Positions 34,253 through 43,410 of a stretch of 64,000 bases of DNA are shown here, in pieces. The notes beneath the pieces are model-generated. The model searched no databases and was not told where the DNA came from. It worked only from the letters and a program-made list of their open reading frames with translations. The translations under genes were made by a program, and so were the position numbers. Source of the stretch: Enterococcus haemoperoxidus ATCC BAA-382 (GTDB taxonomy: Bacteria; Bacillota; Bacilli; Lactobacillales; Enterococcaceae). The stretch lies in assembly GCF_000407165.1 (NCBI RefSeq), contig NZ_KE136479.1, positions 1,747,464 to 1,811,463 of the forward strand, read 5' to 3'. Every line of letters begins with the position of its first letter. The first letter of the stretch is position 1.

Positions 34253-35308
34253 TTAAACCCTCACTAAATCCATCTCATGCAGTGTTTCCGCAATTTGAAC
34301 TGAATTCCAAGCAGCACCCTTTAATAAATTATCAGAAACAACCCACATATGATACCCCTTGTCAATATCGATATCTTGACGAATTCTCCCTACAAATGTT
34401 TCTTTGCGATCGATACTCGTTAAAGCTTGCGGATAAAGTTGTTGACTTGGATCATCTTGCAAAACTGCACCTGGAGCATCAGCGATTAATTGTTTGATTT
34501 TGCTCACGTCAGAACCATCTTCTTTGACCTCAATATAAATTGATTCAGAATGACCAGACAATACAGGAATACGAACACACGTGGCTACAACTTTAATACT
34601 GTCATCTTCCATGATTTTTTTCGTCTCATTGATCATCTTCCATTCTTCATACGTATAATCAGCATCTGCAAAGACATCAATCTGGGGTAAGGCGTTAAAT
34701 GCGATCGGATAATGTTTTTTGTCGCCACCCGATGGTAAAATATCAGCTTCTAATTTGTCAGCAGGCGTGCCGTTGATATACGCTAACGCTTGTGATTTCA
34801 GCTCTTCCATCGCATTGATTCCTGCTCCGCTCACAGCTTGATAAGTTGATACGATCAAACGGTCCAAACCATAAGCTTGTCTGATTGGTTCAAGAGCTAC
34901 CATCATTTGAATCGTCGAGCAATTTGGGTTAGCAATGATCCCTTTATGACGCTTTAACGCATCAGGATTGACTTCTGGGACAACTAAAGGGACTTCTGGG
35001 TCCATTCTGTAATGACTAGTATTGTCTACTACAACAGCTCCACGTTTAACTGCTTCTGGAGCATATTGTTTTGAAATATTTCCGCCAGCACTGAATAAAG
35101 CAATATCTATATCTGTAAATGACTCAGGCACTAACTCTTCAATTATAAGAGTTTGTCCTTTAAACGTTACTTCTTTTCCCGCTGAACGTTTTGAAGCTAA
35201 AAGTTTAACCTGATTTATTGGTAATGATGTTTCTTCCAACATTTCGATCATTTTAGTGCCCACAGCACCAGTTGCGCCTACCACGGCAACATTATAATTA
35301 CTTTTCAT
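34253..35308 (-). CDS. asd: Aspartate-semialdehyde dehydrogenase
   Basis: 351 aa. Reduces aspartyl phosphate; the product feeds DapA and the threonine/methionine branch. NADP-binding VGATGAVG (residues 10-17), catalytic Cys130 in NPNCSTIQ, and [11 protein letters not shown] (about 242-252) with the active-site His. Start is at a clear GAGAGGAG site. A 7-bp inverted repeat lies in its upstream region. The next gene in the same direction is dapA, after the repeat array. Confidence 0.95.
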   Translation of the reverse strand: MKSNYNVAVVGATGAVGTKMIEMLEETSLPINQVKLLASKRSAGKEVTFKGQTLIIEELVPESFTDIDIALFSAGGNISKQYAPEAVKRGAVVVDNTSHYRMDPEVPLVVPEVNPDALKRHKGIIANPNCSTIQMMVALEPIRQAYGLDRLIVSTYQAVSGAGINAMEELKSQALAYINGTPADKLEADILPSGGDKKHYPIAFNALPQIDVFADADYTYEEWKMINETKKIMEDDSIKVVATCVRIPVLSGHSESIYIEVKEDGSDVSKIKQLIADAPGAVLQDDPSQQLYPQALTSIDRKETFVGRIRQDIDIDKGYHMWVVSDNLLKGAAWNSVQIAETLHEMDLVRV

Positions 35309-35372
35309 ACTTATTGATCTCCTCTCAAATTCCTGAAGAAAGTTGCTTTTTCTATTTTACCATAATATTGTC

Positions 35373-35394
35373 TTTTACTACATAGGAAGTAAAA
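35373..35394. promoter_or_regulatory. Inverted repeat upstream of asd
   Basis: TTTTACT (35373-35379) and AGTAAAA (35388-35394) are separated by 8 nt, 65-86 bp before the asd start. No T-run. It may be an operator in the asd promoter region; weak evidence. Confidence 0.35.
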
Positions 35395-35559
35395 TGATTT
35401 TGCTTTAATTTTGTCATAAAAGAAAAAGAAAAATTTGTTTCATAACATTTCAAATCATTTTTTAATGACGTTCTTATGATTCGAGCATCATAGTCGACTA
35501 AATTTTTTTGCAGTTTTATACTGGCTCTGCGGCTTATTTTTTGTTGGCATTGTCTTGTT

Positions 35560-35638
35560 AAATCTTTTGGGAAAAGATGATTGAGGTAAAAAAACTTAGT
35601 TCTATTTTTCTATCAAGATTGGACAAACTATTATGCCA
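35560..35638 (+). repeat. Degenerate leader repeat, copy D
   Basis: Plus strand. It begins near TTTTGGGAAAAGATGATTG, keeps GAGGTAAAAAAACTTA (a decayed form of the TGAGGT-AAAAAGC-ACCTCA hairpin of copy B) and TATTTTTCTATCAAGATTGG, and then joins copy C. Its 3' part lines up closely with copy F. The stem is no longer fully paired. Confidence 0.5.
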
Positions 35639-35765
35639 AACGTTATCTAGCTTCAAGGATTGAAGATCTTTTGGAAAAAACGGAAATGGAACGAGGCAAA
35701 AAGTGACAACGTCAATGTTTCCTATTTTCCTGTTAGAACTGAACGTGCCCGTTACACTTTTAAAT
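35639..35765 (+). repeat. Leader repeat, copy C (before the keto-acid decarboxylase gene)
   Basis: Plus strand, 127 nt. It starts AACGTTATCTAGCTTCAAG as in copies A and B, keeps GGAAAA/TTTTCC (35673-35678 with 35725-35730), GGAAA/TTTCC inside, and AAAAAG at the apex. It ends GTGCCCGTTACACTTTTA next to TTAGGAGG, as in copy A. The apical stem is less regular than in A and B, so this copy has diverged. Confidence 0.6.
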
Positions 35766-35779
35766 TAGGAGGATGCTCA

Positions 35780-37426
35780 ATGTACACCATATCAGATTAT
35801 TTATTGGATCGTTTAAAGGAATTAGGAATCGATGAAGTATTTGGGGTTCCTGGAGATTATAATTTGCAATTTTTAGACCATATCACAGCGCGAGAAGACC
35901 TAAAATGGATCGGTAATGCCAATGAGTTAAATGCTGCATATATGGCTGATGGGTATGCGCGAACTAAAGGAATTTCAGCTTTTGTGACGACATTTGGTGT
36001 GGGAGAATTAAGTGCTGTCAATGGTTTAGCAGGTAGTTATGCGGAAAATGTACCTGTTGTTGAAATTATTGGTTCACCGACAACAACTGTTCAAAACAAT
36101 AAAAAACTTGTTCATCACACTTTAGGCGATGGTGATTTCCTGCGCTTTGAAAAAATGCATGAAGAAGTAACAGCTGCAATCGCTCATTTGACTATAGAAA
36201 ATGCCACCTCAGAAATCGACCGAGTATTGACTATTGCAATGACAGAAAAACGTCCAGTTTATATTAATTTACCAATTGATATAGCTGAAACAAAAACAAA
36301 CAAACCGAATAAACCTTTACAAAAAATGACAGAAAGATTAACAGAAGCTGAAGCAACTATTTTAAGCAAAGTTGAAAAAGCTCTACAACAAGCAGAAAAT
36401 CCAGTTATCATTGCTGGACATGAAATTTTAAGTTACCATATAGAACATCAATTAAACGAGTTCATCCAAAAATTTAATTTGCCAATTACGACATTACCCC
36501 TAGGAAAAGGCGCATTTGATGAAGAAGATTCTCACTATATGGGAACATATTCAGGATCACCTACTGAAGAGCCTCTGAAAAGTCGTGTTGATAATGCAGA
36601 TCTTGTTTTACTTTTAGGCGCAAAATTGACGGACTCAGCAACATCTGGTTTTAGTTTTGGTTTTACAGACAAACAAATCATCTCGATTGGCGCAACAGAG
36701 GTCTTATTTTATGGTGAAAAACACGAAGCAATTCAGTTAGATCGTTTCGTTTCTGCTTTATCAACGCTATCATTTTCTAGATTCACAGGAGACTTACTTC
36801 CAGTAAAACGTATATCCAAAGTAGAATTCAAAGATGAACAACTGACTCAAAAACGGTTCTGGAAAATGGTAGAAACTTTTCTATTGCAAGGAGATACTGT
36901 GGTTGGCGAACAAGGAACTTCTTTCTTTGGGCTAACAAATGTTCCGCTAAAAAAAGACATGCACTTTATCGGACAGCCATTATGGGGATCGATTGGTTAT
37001 ACTTTCCCTTCTACTTTAGGTAGTCAAATCGCAAATAAAGATAGTCGTCACCTGTTGTTTATCGGAGATGGTTCGTTGCAATTGACTGTTCAAGAATTAG
37101 GGACTGCAATTCGAGAAAAACTGACACCCATCGTTTTTGTGATCAATAATAACGGTTATACGGTTGAACGCGAAATCCATGGTGCTACCGAGCAATACAA
37201 CGATATTCCCATGTGGGATTATCAAAATCTGCCGCTAGTCTTTGGCGGAACTAGTCAAACTGTGGCAACTTACAAGGCGACTACAGAAGCTGAATTAGCT
37301 GAAGTGATGAAGTCTGCTAGAAAAGATACTGAACGATTACAATGGATCGAAGTGGTGATGGATCAAGAAGATGCCCCTTTGTTATTGCAAAAATTGGCCA
37401 AGATTTTTGCAAAACAAAATTCGTAA
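35780..37426 (+). CDS. kdcA: ThDP-dependent branched-chain 2-keto acid decarboxylase (KivD/KdcA-like)
   Basis: 548 aa from ATG 35780, behind TTAGGAGG; the frame is open further up through the leader repeat but has no site. It matches what I recall of Lactococcus KivD/KdcA along the whole length: MYTISDYLLDRL, FGVPGDYNLQFLD, NANELNAAYMADGYAR with the ThDP Glu (residue 49 region), the HHTLGDGDF pair of His, and the ThDP motif GDGSLQLTVQELGTAIREKLTPIVFVINN. It would turn keto acids from Val/Leu/Ile or Phe into aldehydes. Indolepyruvate or pyruvate decarboxylase activity is possible. The leader contains repeat copies D and C. Confidence 0.85.
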   Translation: MYTISDYLLDRLKELGIDEVFGVPGDYNLQFLDHITAREDLKWIGNANELNAAYMADGYARTKGISAFVTTFGVGELSAVNGLAGSYAENVPVVEIIGSPTTTVQNNKKLVHHTLGDGDFLRFEKMHEEVTAAIAHLTIENATSEIDRVLTIAMTEKRPVYINLPIDIAETKTNKPNKPLQKMTERLTEAEATILSKVEKALQQAENPVIIAGHEILSYHIEHQLNEFIQKFNLPITTLPLGKGAFDEEDSHYMGTYSGSPTEEPLKSRVDNADLVLLLGAKLTDSATSGFSFGFTDKQIISIGATEVLFYGEKHEAIQLDRFVSALSTLSFSRFTGDLLPVKRISKVEFKDEQLTQKRFWKMVETFLLQGDTVVGEQGTSFFGLTNVPLKKDMHFIGQPLWGSIGYTFPSTLGSQIANKDSRHLLFIGDGSLQLTVQELGTAIREKLTPIVFVINNNGYTVEREIHGATEQYNDIPMWDYQNLPLVFGGTSQTVATYKATTEAELAEVMKSARKDTERLQWIEVVMDQEDAPLLLQKLAKIFAKQNS

Positions 37427-37455
37427 CTCCTCGATCACTGTTCTATTAGAATCTA

Positions 37456-37483
37456 TTGACTTTTTAAGGTATTTTGTTATAGT
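37456..37483 (+). promoter_or_regulatory. Promoter of luxS
   Basis: TTGACT (37456-37461), a 16-bp spacer, TATAGT (37478-37483), 38 bp before the ATG. No terminator is seen between the decarboxylase gene and this point. Confidence 0.65.
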
Positions 37484-37521
37484 TAAAAGCGACATTTACT
37501 TAATGTGAAGGAGTGAATAAT

Positions 37522-37980
37522 ATGGCACGTGTTGAAAGTTTTGAATTAGATCATAATACAGTTAAAGCCCCTTATGTTCGTTTAGCGGGTACTGAAAAAA
37601 ATGGTGAAGCCTTGATTGAAAAATATGATCTTCGTTTCTTACAGCCAAATGAAGACGAATTACCTACAGCTGCTGTTCATACATTAGAACATTTATTAGC
37701 AGTAAATTTACGTGATCACTTAGAAGGAATCATCGATATTTCCCCTATGGGTTGTCGTACTGGTTTTTACATGATTATGTGGAACGAGCATTCACCAAAA
37801 GAAATTCGTGATGCTTTAGTGAAAGTATTGAACTTTATTGTTGAAACAGATTTTGTTCCTGCGGTTTCCGCTAAGGAATGTGGAAACTATAAAGACCATT
37901 CTTTATTTTCCGCACAGGAATATGCGAAGATTGTGTTGGAAAAAGGTATTAGTTTAGATCCTTTTGAACGTATTTTATAA
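37522..37980 (+). CDS. luxS: S-ribosylhomocysteine lyase
   Basis: 152 aa from ATG 37522, with AAGGAG 8 nt upstream. Cleaves S-ribosylhomocysteine to homocysteine and the AI-2 precursor DPD. Metal ligands His53 and His57 with base Glu56 in HTLEH, catalytic Cys78 in MGCRTGFY, and third ligand Cys120 in ECGNY are all in place. Complete and standard. Confidence 0.97.
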   Translation: MARVESFELDHNTVKAPYVRLAGTEKNGEALIEKYDLRFLQPNEDELPTAAVHTLEHLLAVNLRDHLEGIIDISPMGCRTGFYMIMWNEHSPKEIRDALVKVLNFIVETDFVPAVSAKECGNYKDHSLFSAQEYAKIVLEKGISLDPFERIL

Positions 37981-37991
37981 AAAATTGAAAC

Positions 37992-38028
37992 AAAGACCAA
38001 ACCTCCGTATAATGCAGGTTTGGTCTTT
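37992..38028. terminator. Bidirectional terminator between luxS and the ZIP gene
   Basis: A perfect 13-bp stem (37992-38004 with 38016-38028). The plus side ends in TTTTAG, the minus side in TTTGTTTC. Confidence 0.9.
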
Positions 38029-38031
38029 TAG

Positions 38032-38859
38032 TTATCCTAAAGCAACATCTAAAATCATCATGATAATAAAGCCAAGCATCACACCAAAAACAGCAAAATG
38101 TCGTTTACTGGTCACTGTCTGCTGTGCTTCTGGAATCAATTCTTCCACAACTACATAAATCATCGCACCTGCTGCAAATGCTAACGCATATGGCAAAAGC
38201 AATGTAACTTTTGTCACTAGAACTGCTCCAATGATCCCAGCAATCGGTTCAACGATCCCTGAAGCTTGCCCGTAGAGAAATGCTTTCTTTCGGCTTAGAT
38301 TTTCTTGTCTTAATGGAATCGACACAGCTGCTCCTTCTGGGAAATTTTGTATTCCAATCCCTAAAGCTACAGAAATCGCTGCTAATACTGCTTTTGGCGG
38401 ATCATCAGCTGAATTTGCTGCACCAAACGCCACTCCTACTGCTAAACCTTCAGGAATATTATGTAAAGTAATAGAAAAAACCAACAAAATCGTCCGTTTT
38501 AAATGACTTGGCAAACCTTCTTTTTCATGATTTGGCCCAAAATGCATGTGTGGCAACGTTTTATCTGCAATATACAAAAACAATCCTCCCAAACCAAAAC
38601 CAAAACTAACAACAAGCCAAGCTATGTTGCCATTTTCTTCTGCCTGTTTGATTGCTGGATCTAACAAAGACCAAAAACTTGCAGCGATCATCACACCAGA
38701 TGCAAAACCGAGCATCATATTTAGAACATCTTTTTTGATTTCTTTGAAGAAGAAAACCAGTCCAGCCCCCAATGCTGTCATAAAATAAGTGAACCCTGTC
38801 CCTACCAATGCTTGCTGCCAAGCTTCTAAAGATAACAGCCAATTAGTAATTACAAACAC
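38032..38859 (-). CDS. ZIP family metal transporter
   Basis: 275 aa, eight membrane segments. Metal-binding helix motifs HNIPEGLAVGVAFG (about 141-154) and IQNFPEGAAVSIPLR (about 177-191) are the ZupT/GufA-type signatures. A His-containing loop (HMHFGPNHEKEG) lies between the third and fourth segments. It takes up zinc or other divalent cations. The start is GTG 38859 with an SD crowding it (GATGAG); the next in-frame Met is residue 27, inside the first hairpin, so GTG is preferred. Confidence 0.88.
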   Translation of the reverse strand: MFVITNWLLSLEAWQQALVGTGFTYFMTALGAGLVFFFKEIKKDVLNMMLGFASGVMIAASFWSLLDPAIKQAEENGNIAWLVVSFGFGLGGLFLYIADKTLPHMHFGPNHEKEGLPSHLKRTILLVFSITLHNIPEGLAVGVAFGAANSADDPPKAVLAAISVALGIGIQNFPEGAAVSIPLRQENLSRKKAFLYGQASGIVEPIAGIIGAVLVTKVTLLLPYALAFAAGAMIYVVVEELIPEAQQTVTSKRHFAVFGVMLGFIIMMILDVALG

Positions 38860-38944
38860 CTCATCTTTCCAAAATACTTTTCTTAGCTTAACTTTATCAT
38901 ATCAATGATTTTATGACCACGCCTAAAGTAAAAAATGCTTTCAG

Positions 38945-38973
38945 TTGGTACAAAAATGGAGAAAGAGTATACT
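38945..38973 (+). promoter_or_regulatory. Promoter of the pyruvate oxidase gene
   Basis: TTGGTA (38945-38950), 17 bp, TATACT (38968-38973), 37 bp before the ATG. Confidence 0.65.
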
Positions 38974-39010
38974 TGATATAGAAGGTACTTTTAGAAATGG
39001 AGTGAGCCAA

Positions 39011-40738
39011 ATGACAGAAACAATCAATGCTGCCGTTGCTATGATCAAAGTATTGGAAAGTTGGGATATCGATCATATTTATGGCATTCCTGGCGGATCT
39101 TTTAATTCCACCATGAATGCTTTGTACAAAGAAAAAGAAAAAATCACTTATATTCAAGTTCGTCATGAAGAAGTCGGTGCTTTAGCTGCAGCCGCAGATG
39201 CTAAATTAACTGGAAAAATAGGGGTGGCTTTTGGCTCAGCAGGTCCTGGGGCTACACATTTGATCAATGGATTATATGATGCACAAATGGATCACGTCCC
39301 AGTCTTGGCACTCTTGGGACAAGTCGCTACAAATTCGATGAACTACAACTCCTTCCAAGAATTAAACGAAAACCCAATGTTTGCTGACGTAAGTGTCTAT
39401 AACCGAACAGTTATGACACCAGAAAGTTTACCACATGTCGTAGATGAAGCGATCAAAGCAGCCTATAAAAACAAAGGGGTTGCAGTTGTAACAATTCCCG
39501 TTGATTTCGGCACAAAAGAAATCCCTCTATTAGATGTTTCGACCGCTAAGAACCATCAACAGGGATTGCTCATGCCAAATTATGATGACCTTAAAAAAGC
39601 GATTCCTCTAATCGAAGCAGCCGAAAAGCCTATTCTTTATATTGGCCAAGGGACACGTAATGCTTGGCCAGAAATCAGAACGTTCTCTGAACACTTTTCA
39701 ATGCCCGTTATTTCAGCTGTTCTAGGAAAAGGAATTGTTCCAGATGCTTATGAAAACTTTCTTGGTTTTGCCGCTCGTGTCGCAACCAAACCTGCCAATG
39801 AAGCCTTAGCAGAAACGGATTTGATCATATTTGCCGGCAGTGACTTTCCTTTTGCAGCGTATTTCTTTAACCCTGATGCTAAATTCGTTCAAATCGATAT
39901 TGATTCGACAAAGTTAGGACGTAGACATAAAACAGATGTCGCAATCTTAGGAGATGCCAAAGAATCATTGAAGCGAATGGTTGATTTAGGCAGTTCTCGG
40001 CCAGTAGATAGATGGCTAAAAGCCAATCAAAAAAATAAAGAAAATTGGATTGCATGGTTAAGAAGTTTCGATGATAAAACTGATAAACCACTTCGCGTAG
40101 AACCTGTTTTTAAAGAAATTCGTAGAATAGCAGATGAAGATGCAATTTTTGTAACAGATGTCGGGAACACAACAATTCATGCGATTCGTCTTTTAGATAT
40201 GAACGGCAAACAAAAATTTACAACGTCTGGATGGTTTGCTACGATGGGCAATGGTGTACCAGGTGGAATTGCTGCCCAACTTAGTTACCCTTATCGCCAA
40301 GTATTCACCTTAAGCGGTGACGGTGCGTTTGCCATGGTCATGCAAGATATCATCACCCAAGTAAAATACAAACTACCTATTATCAATGTTGTGTTTTCAA
40401 ATGACTCTTTTGGTTTTATTGAAGCTGAACAAGAAGATAGTGAGCAAAAGAAATTTGGAGTATATTTAGAAGGAGCTGACTTTGGAAAAGCTGGCGAAGC
40501 GCTTGGCGCCCAAGGTTTTACCATTACAGAATATAGCCAATTGGAACCAGCTTTTGAAGCGGCTAGAAAAAGCACACGTCCAGTTGTAATTGATGTGAAA
40601 ATCCGAAATACCCGACCTTTACCTGTTGAGGAACTGGTCTTAGACCCTGAAAAATTCAGCGAAAATGAAATCAATGTATTTAAAGAAAAATATGAAGTTC
40701 ATGATATGCCCGTGTTGAAAGAGTTATTAAAGAATTAA
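39011..40738 (+). CDS. spxB: Pyruvate oxidase
   Basis: 575 aa from ATG 39011, behind GGAGTGAG; an upstream open stretch is non-coding promoter. ThDP/FAD enzyme that turns pyruvate, phosphate and O2 into acetyl phosphate, CO2 and H2O2. Seen: YGIPGGSFNSTMNAL, VRHEEVGALAAAADAKLTG with the ThDP Glu (about 60), FGSAGPGATHLINGLYDA, and GDGAFAMVMQDIITQVKYKLPIINVVFSN (about 435-463). The body matches Lactobacillus and Streptococcus Pox proteins. No catalase gene is near. Confidence 0.9.
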   Translation: MTETINAAVAMIKVLESWDIDHIYGIPGGSFNSTMNALYKEKEKITYIQVRHEEVGALAAAADAKLTGKIGVAFGSAGPGATHLINGLYDAQMDHVPVLALLGQVATNSMNYNSFQELNENPMFADVSVYNRTVMTPESLPHVVDEAIKAAYKNKGVAVVTIPVDFGTKEIPLLDVSTAKNHQQGLLMPNYDDLKKAIPLIEAAEKPILYIGQGTRNAWPEIRTFSEHFSMPVISAVLGKGIVPDAYENFLGFAARVATKPANEALAETDLIIFAGSDFPFAAYFFNPDAKFVQIDIDSTKLGRRHKTDVAILGDAKESLKRMVDLGSSRPVDRWLKANQKNKENWIAWLRSFDDKTDKPLRVEPVFKEIRRIADEDAIFVTDVGNTTIHAIRLLDMNGKQKFTTSGWFATMGNGVPGGIAAQLSYPYRQVFTLSGDGAFAMVMQDIITQVKYKLPIINVVFSNDSFGFIEAEQEDSEQKKFGVYLEGADFGKAGEALGAQGFTITEYSQLEPAFEAARKSTRPVVIDVKIRNTRPLPVEELVLDPEKFSENEINVFKEKYEVHDMPVLKELLKN

Positions 40739-40740
40739 AA

Positions 40741-40774
40741 AAACAGCAGATGCACTTTTCCGCATCTGCTGTTT
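40741..40774. terminator. Bidirectional terminator of pyruvate oxidase and csbD-like genes
   Basis: A perfect 13-bp stem (40741-40753 with 40762-40774) with an 8-nt loop and T-runs on both strands. Confidence 0.93.
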
Positions 40775-40787
40775 TTTTATAGTTCAT

Positions 40788-41042
40788 TTATTTATCATCA
40801 TGTTTATGGAATTTTTCTTTGATATCTTCAAAACCTTCTTTGATTTTGTCGCCAAGTTTTTCAGCGCCATCTTTGATATCATCACCGGCATCACGAGCTT
40901 TGTCTTTTACATCGCCAAAAGCTGATTGCGCTTTGCCTTCAAGTTCTTTGCCTTTATCATCTGTTACTTTACCTTGAACTTCTTTAGCTGTTCCTTCAAC
41001 TTTGTCTTTTGCATCATTTACGCGTCCATTTAAATCTGCCAT
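40788..41042 (-). CDS. CsbD family stress protein
   Basis: 84 aa, hydrophilic, Lys/Asp/Glu-rich with repeated KDKVEG and KDKARD-type units. CsbD family ([35 protein letters not shown]). It is a general stress marker of unknown mechanism, probably disordered and cytoplasmic. Single gene with an AGGAGG site. Confidence 0.9.
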   Translation of the reverse strand: MADLNGRVNDAKDKVEGTAKEVQGKVTDDKGKELEGKAQSAFGDVKDKARDAGDDIKDGAEKLGDKIKEGFEDIKEKFHKHDDK

Positions 41043-41139
41043 GTGAAAAACCTCCTAGTTAATTTATATTACATAACTAGCATAGCATCATTTTTGACAT
41101 GCTACAAACGATTCGCTTTGTTTTTTATCACTGAATACT

Positions 41140-41739
41140 TTAGAGCTCACTCAACCACCGTTTTGCTTGATTGATTTCATCCATGGTTATTTGATGACCT
41201 GAATTAGTGGGCATAATGGTAACCGTCGCCTGCCTATTTTTTAATTGTTGAATCAATTGATCTGACGCTTCCTTAGATACGATGGGATCATTTTCACTCA
41301 CGGATAGCCAGATTTTTTTATCTGAAAGTGGAAAATTCTGGCTATCAACACCTAAGGACATTGGATGAAGTAAAATTGCTTGTTTAATAGCAAAATGGCG
41401 CTCTAATAAGATATGAGCTGCAATATTTGCCCCATTTGAATAACCAACAATGACCCATTCTTCTAACTGGATCCCTTTTTTCTCACTAACTGATAAGATC
41501 ATCTGAATGAGTCGGTCACTTTCTTCTTCCAGACTAACTAAGTCAAACTGATTTAATCCATTGCGTTTAAAAAATCGATTCATCCCCGATTCTTGAATTG
41601 TCCCACGAAAAGACAATACTGTTGCTTCTTCATCTAAATAGCGAGCAATCTCCACTAATGACGTTTCATCACCGCCAGTTCCGTGAAGTAATAATAATTT
41701 TTTCCCATACGAAGCACCTTTTTCAAATAGATAATGCAT
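41140..41739 (-). CDS. Alpha/beta hydrolase, phospholipase/carboxylesterase type (MhqD-like)
   Basis: 199 aa. Oxyanion LLLHGTGGDETS (residues 16-27), Ser nucleophile in GYSNGA (about 107), Asp in SENDPIV (about 154) and His in NSGHQ (about 183) make a full triad. The form is that of the small esterases linked to quinone and aldehyde stress. It runs next to the WYL regulator gene (113 bp upstream, same strand) and near the VOC gene, which suggests one detoxification unit. Confidence 0.82.
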   Translation of the reverse strand: MHYLFEKGASYGKKLLLLHGTGGDETSLVEIARYLDEEATVLSFRGTIQESGMNRFFKRNGLNQFDLVSLEEESDRLIQMILSVSEKKGIQLEEWVIVGYSNGANIAAHILLERHFAIKQAILLHPMSLGVDSQNFPLSDKKIWLSVSENDPIVSKEASDQLIQQLKNRQATVTIMPTNSGHQITMDEINQAKRWLSEL

Positions 41740-41851
41740 TTTTACTCCTCCTTTTCCATTTTTTTAAAATAAGTTATCTACCAATACACTTACTTTTTGT
41801 AAGTGAATTTCATTTTAACATCTTTTATGTCATTTGTCACTTTACAAAACG

Positions 41852-42793
41852 TTATAACTGATACAAATATTCAGCAAGAGATGACGCTTTTTTTAATAGA
41901 CTTTCCTTAAGTTGAATTGGCTCTATTTGTATAATGGCTGTTCCAAAACGAAGGAAATAATCCGTAATAAATTCCTCTTCTGTCTTATGATAATAACCAT
42001 TAATGAGATAATTTCCCTCAGATACTTGGATTGACATTGAGGGGTAATTTTCCTTAGAGAAAATATCTTTGCCTTTTTCATTAACTTTGATTGAAAATGA
42101 CAGTTTTTTTTCGCTTTGATAAAAGGTTTCGGCTTTTTCTAGCAGTGTTTCAAGTGATAACGCCGCTTGGGTGTTTTCTTCTTCAAGTGACATGATTTTA
42201 TCGCAACGAATGACACGAATTTGTTGTGTTTCATTATTCCAAATTCTAGCATACCATTGACCAAACTTAGATGAAAGCTGTACAAATTGAGCCTTGATCG
42301 ACACGATTTCTTGTTTTTTTGCATACTGAACGTTAAAAACTTTTTCATGAAGGATTCCTTCAACGATTTCTTTTAAATACTGACTCGCGTTACTATGGTT
42401 GACTTGTTCAAGCATGATGATTCTGCGCATTAACAAAAGCTCTTGCTGTAATTTCTCTGGTAAAACCTGACTATATTTTAATTCAAGGGTGCTACTTTCC
42501 ATGTTAAAAGGAGTAGATCGATAGCCTTTTAGTGTTAACAAAGCAAAATAAAGAGCATAAATTTCACCTTTCGTAAACAACCCAGGAGCCACTATACGGG
42601 TATCTAATAGCTGATACTTGCCATATCTTCCAAGTTCCGAATAAATCGGCAAACCAATTTCTTCAAGAGACTGTATATCTCTTAATGCGGTGCTTTTTGA
42701 AATACTATATCGTTCTATCAGTTCTTTTAAATTGAAACTATTTTTATCAGCTAAAAAAAGAATCATATCATTTATTCGTTCTGCTTTTTTCAT
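41852..42793 (-). CDS. DeoR/YafY-type HTH and WYL domain regulator
   Basis: 313 aa from ATG 42793, preceded by AGGAGGGG. N-terminal HTH (KAERINDMILFLADKNSFNLKELIERYSISKSTALRDIQSLEE, about 2-44), then a WYL domain (about 135-215; WYARIWNNETQQIRVIRCDKI) and a C-terminal extension. WYL domains sense small ligands or nucleic acids. Its upstream region holds a 17-bp inverted repeat shared with the divergent VOC gene. Confidence 0.85.
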   Translation of the reverse strand: MKKAERINDMILFLADKNSFNLKELIERYSISKSTALRDIQSLEEIGLPIYSELGRYGKYQLLDTRIVAPGLFTKGEIYALYFALLTLKGYRSTPFNMESSTLELKYSQVLPEKLQQELLLMRRIIMLEQVNHSNASQYLKEIVEGILHEKVFNVQYAKKQEIVSIKAQFVQLSSKFGQWYARIWNNETQQIRVIRCDKIMSLEEENTQAALSLETLLEKAETFYQSEKKLSFSIKVNEKGKDIFSKENYPSMSIQVSEGNYLINGYYHKTEEEFITDYFLRFGTAIIQIEPIQLKESLLKKASSLAEYLYQL

Positions 42794-42807
42794 AACCCCT
42801 CCTAAAA

Positions 42808-42824
42808 GTATCATGTTTTGATAC
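42808..42824. promoter_or_regulatory. Inverted repeat between the WYL regulator and VOC genes
   Basis: GTATCA (42808-42813) and TGATAC (42819-42824) with a 5-nt gap; an AGTATACT palindrome follows at about 42833. It is placed to control both divergent genes. Binding by the WYL protein is inferred. Confidence 0.5.
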
Positions 42825-42877
42825 CTTTAAAAAGTATACTAAAAGTGGAAAGAAAATAAAAGAAATGAGGAATTGAT

Positions 42878-43321
42878 ATGACTTTAGAAATTGCGGTATT
42901 TTTATCCATGAATGGACGTGCTTGGGAGGCTTTAACTTTTTATAAAAAGCATCTAGGTGCTGAAGAATTACTCGTCGTAACGTATGAGGATATGGCAAAA
43001 AGAGACGAGACCTTTCAATTAACAGAGGAAAATAAACAGTTGATTTCCCATTCAGTTTTAAGAATCGGTCAGACTAAAATCATGATTGCTGAAGATGCAA
43101 TGGATTCTAGCCAGCTCTATACAGTCGGCAATAATTTTTCTTTGTGTATTCAAAGTGCCGATTTAGCTGAAATTCAAACTTTTTATTCTAATCTAACGTC
43201 AGATGATCGAGTTAAAATCATCGTACCGCTGAATCAAAATATTTTTAGTGGTGCGTATGGAATTTTAGAAGATCCATTTGGGATACAAATTCAGTTGATG
43301 CATGACGAACGTTTAAAATAA
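42878..43321 (+). CDS. VOC family protein (PhnB/glyoxalase-like)
   Basis: 147 aa. Two paired beta-alpha-beta-beta-beta units: FLSMNGRAWEALTFYKKHLGAEEL (about 5-28) and NNFSLCIQSADLAEIQTFYSNL (about 87-108), ending EDPFGIQIQLMHDE with the Glu-type metal position. It belongs to the PhnB or 3-demethylubiquinone-like branch with unknown substrate. It is divergent from the WYL regulator. Confidence 0.82.
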   Translation: MTLEIAVFLSMNGRAWEALTFYKKHLGAEELLVVTYEDMAKRDETFQLTEENKQLISHSVLRIGQTKIMIAEDAMDSSQLYTVGNNFSLCIQSADLAEIQTFYSNLTSDDRVKIIVPLNQNIFSGAYGILEDPFGIQIQLMHDERLK

Positions 43322-43410
43322 ACCATATATTTATCTAGAAGTAAACAATATAAAACAATATAACATGCATTTCTTGATTGCTTATTGTTTAGTTGTTTTC
43401 CATTTCTTTT

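Noticed and set aside
35660-35779. Extension of the keto-acid decarboxylase N-terminus by 40 codons.
   Set aside because: The extra codons fall inside repeat copy C, and ATG 35780 has the SD and matches the family's N-terminus.
41740-41851. A small gene between the esterase and the WYL regulator.
   Set aside because: The interval is short and AT-rich with no SD-preceded frame.
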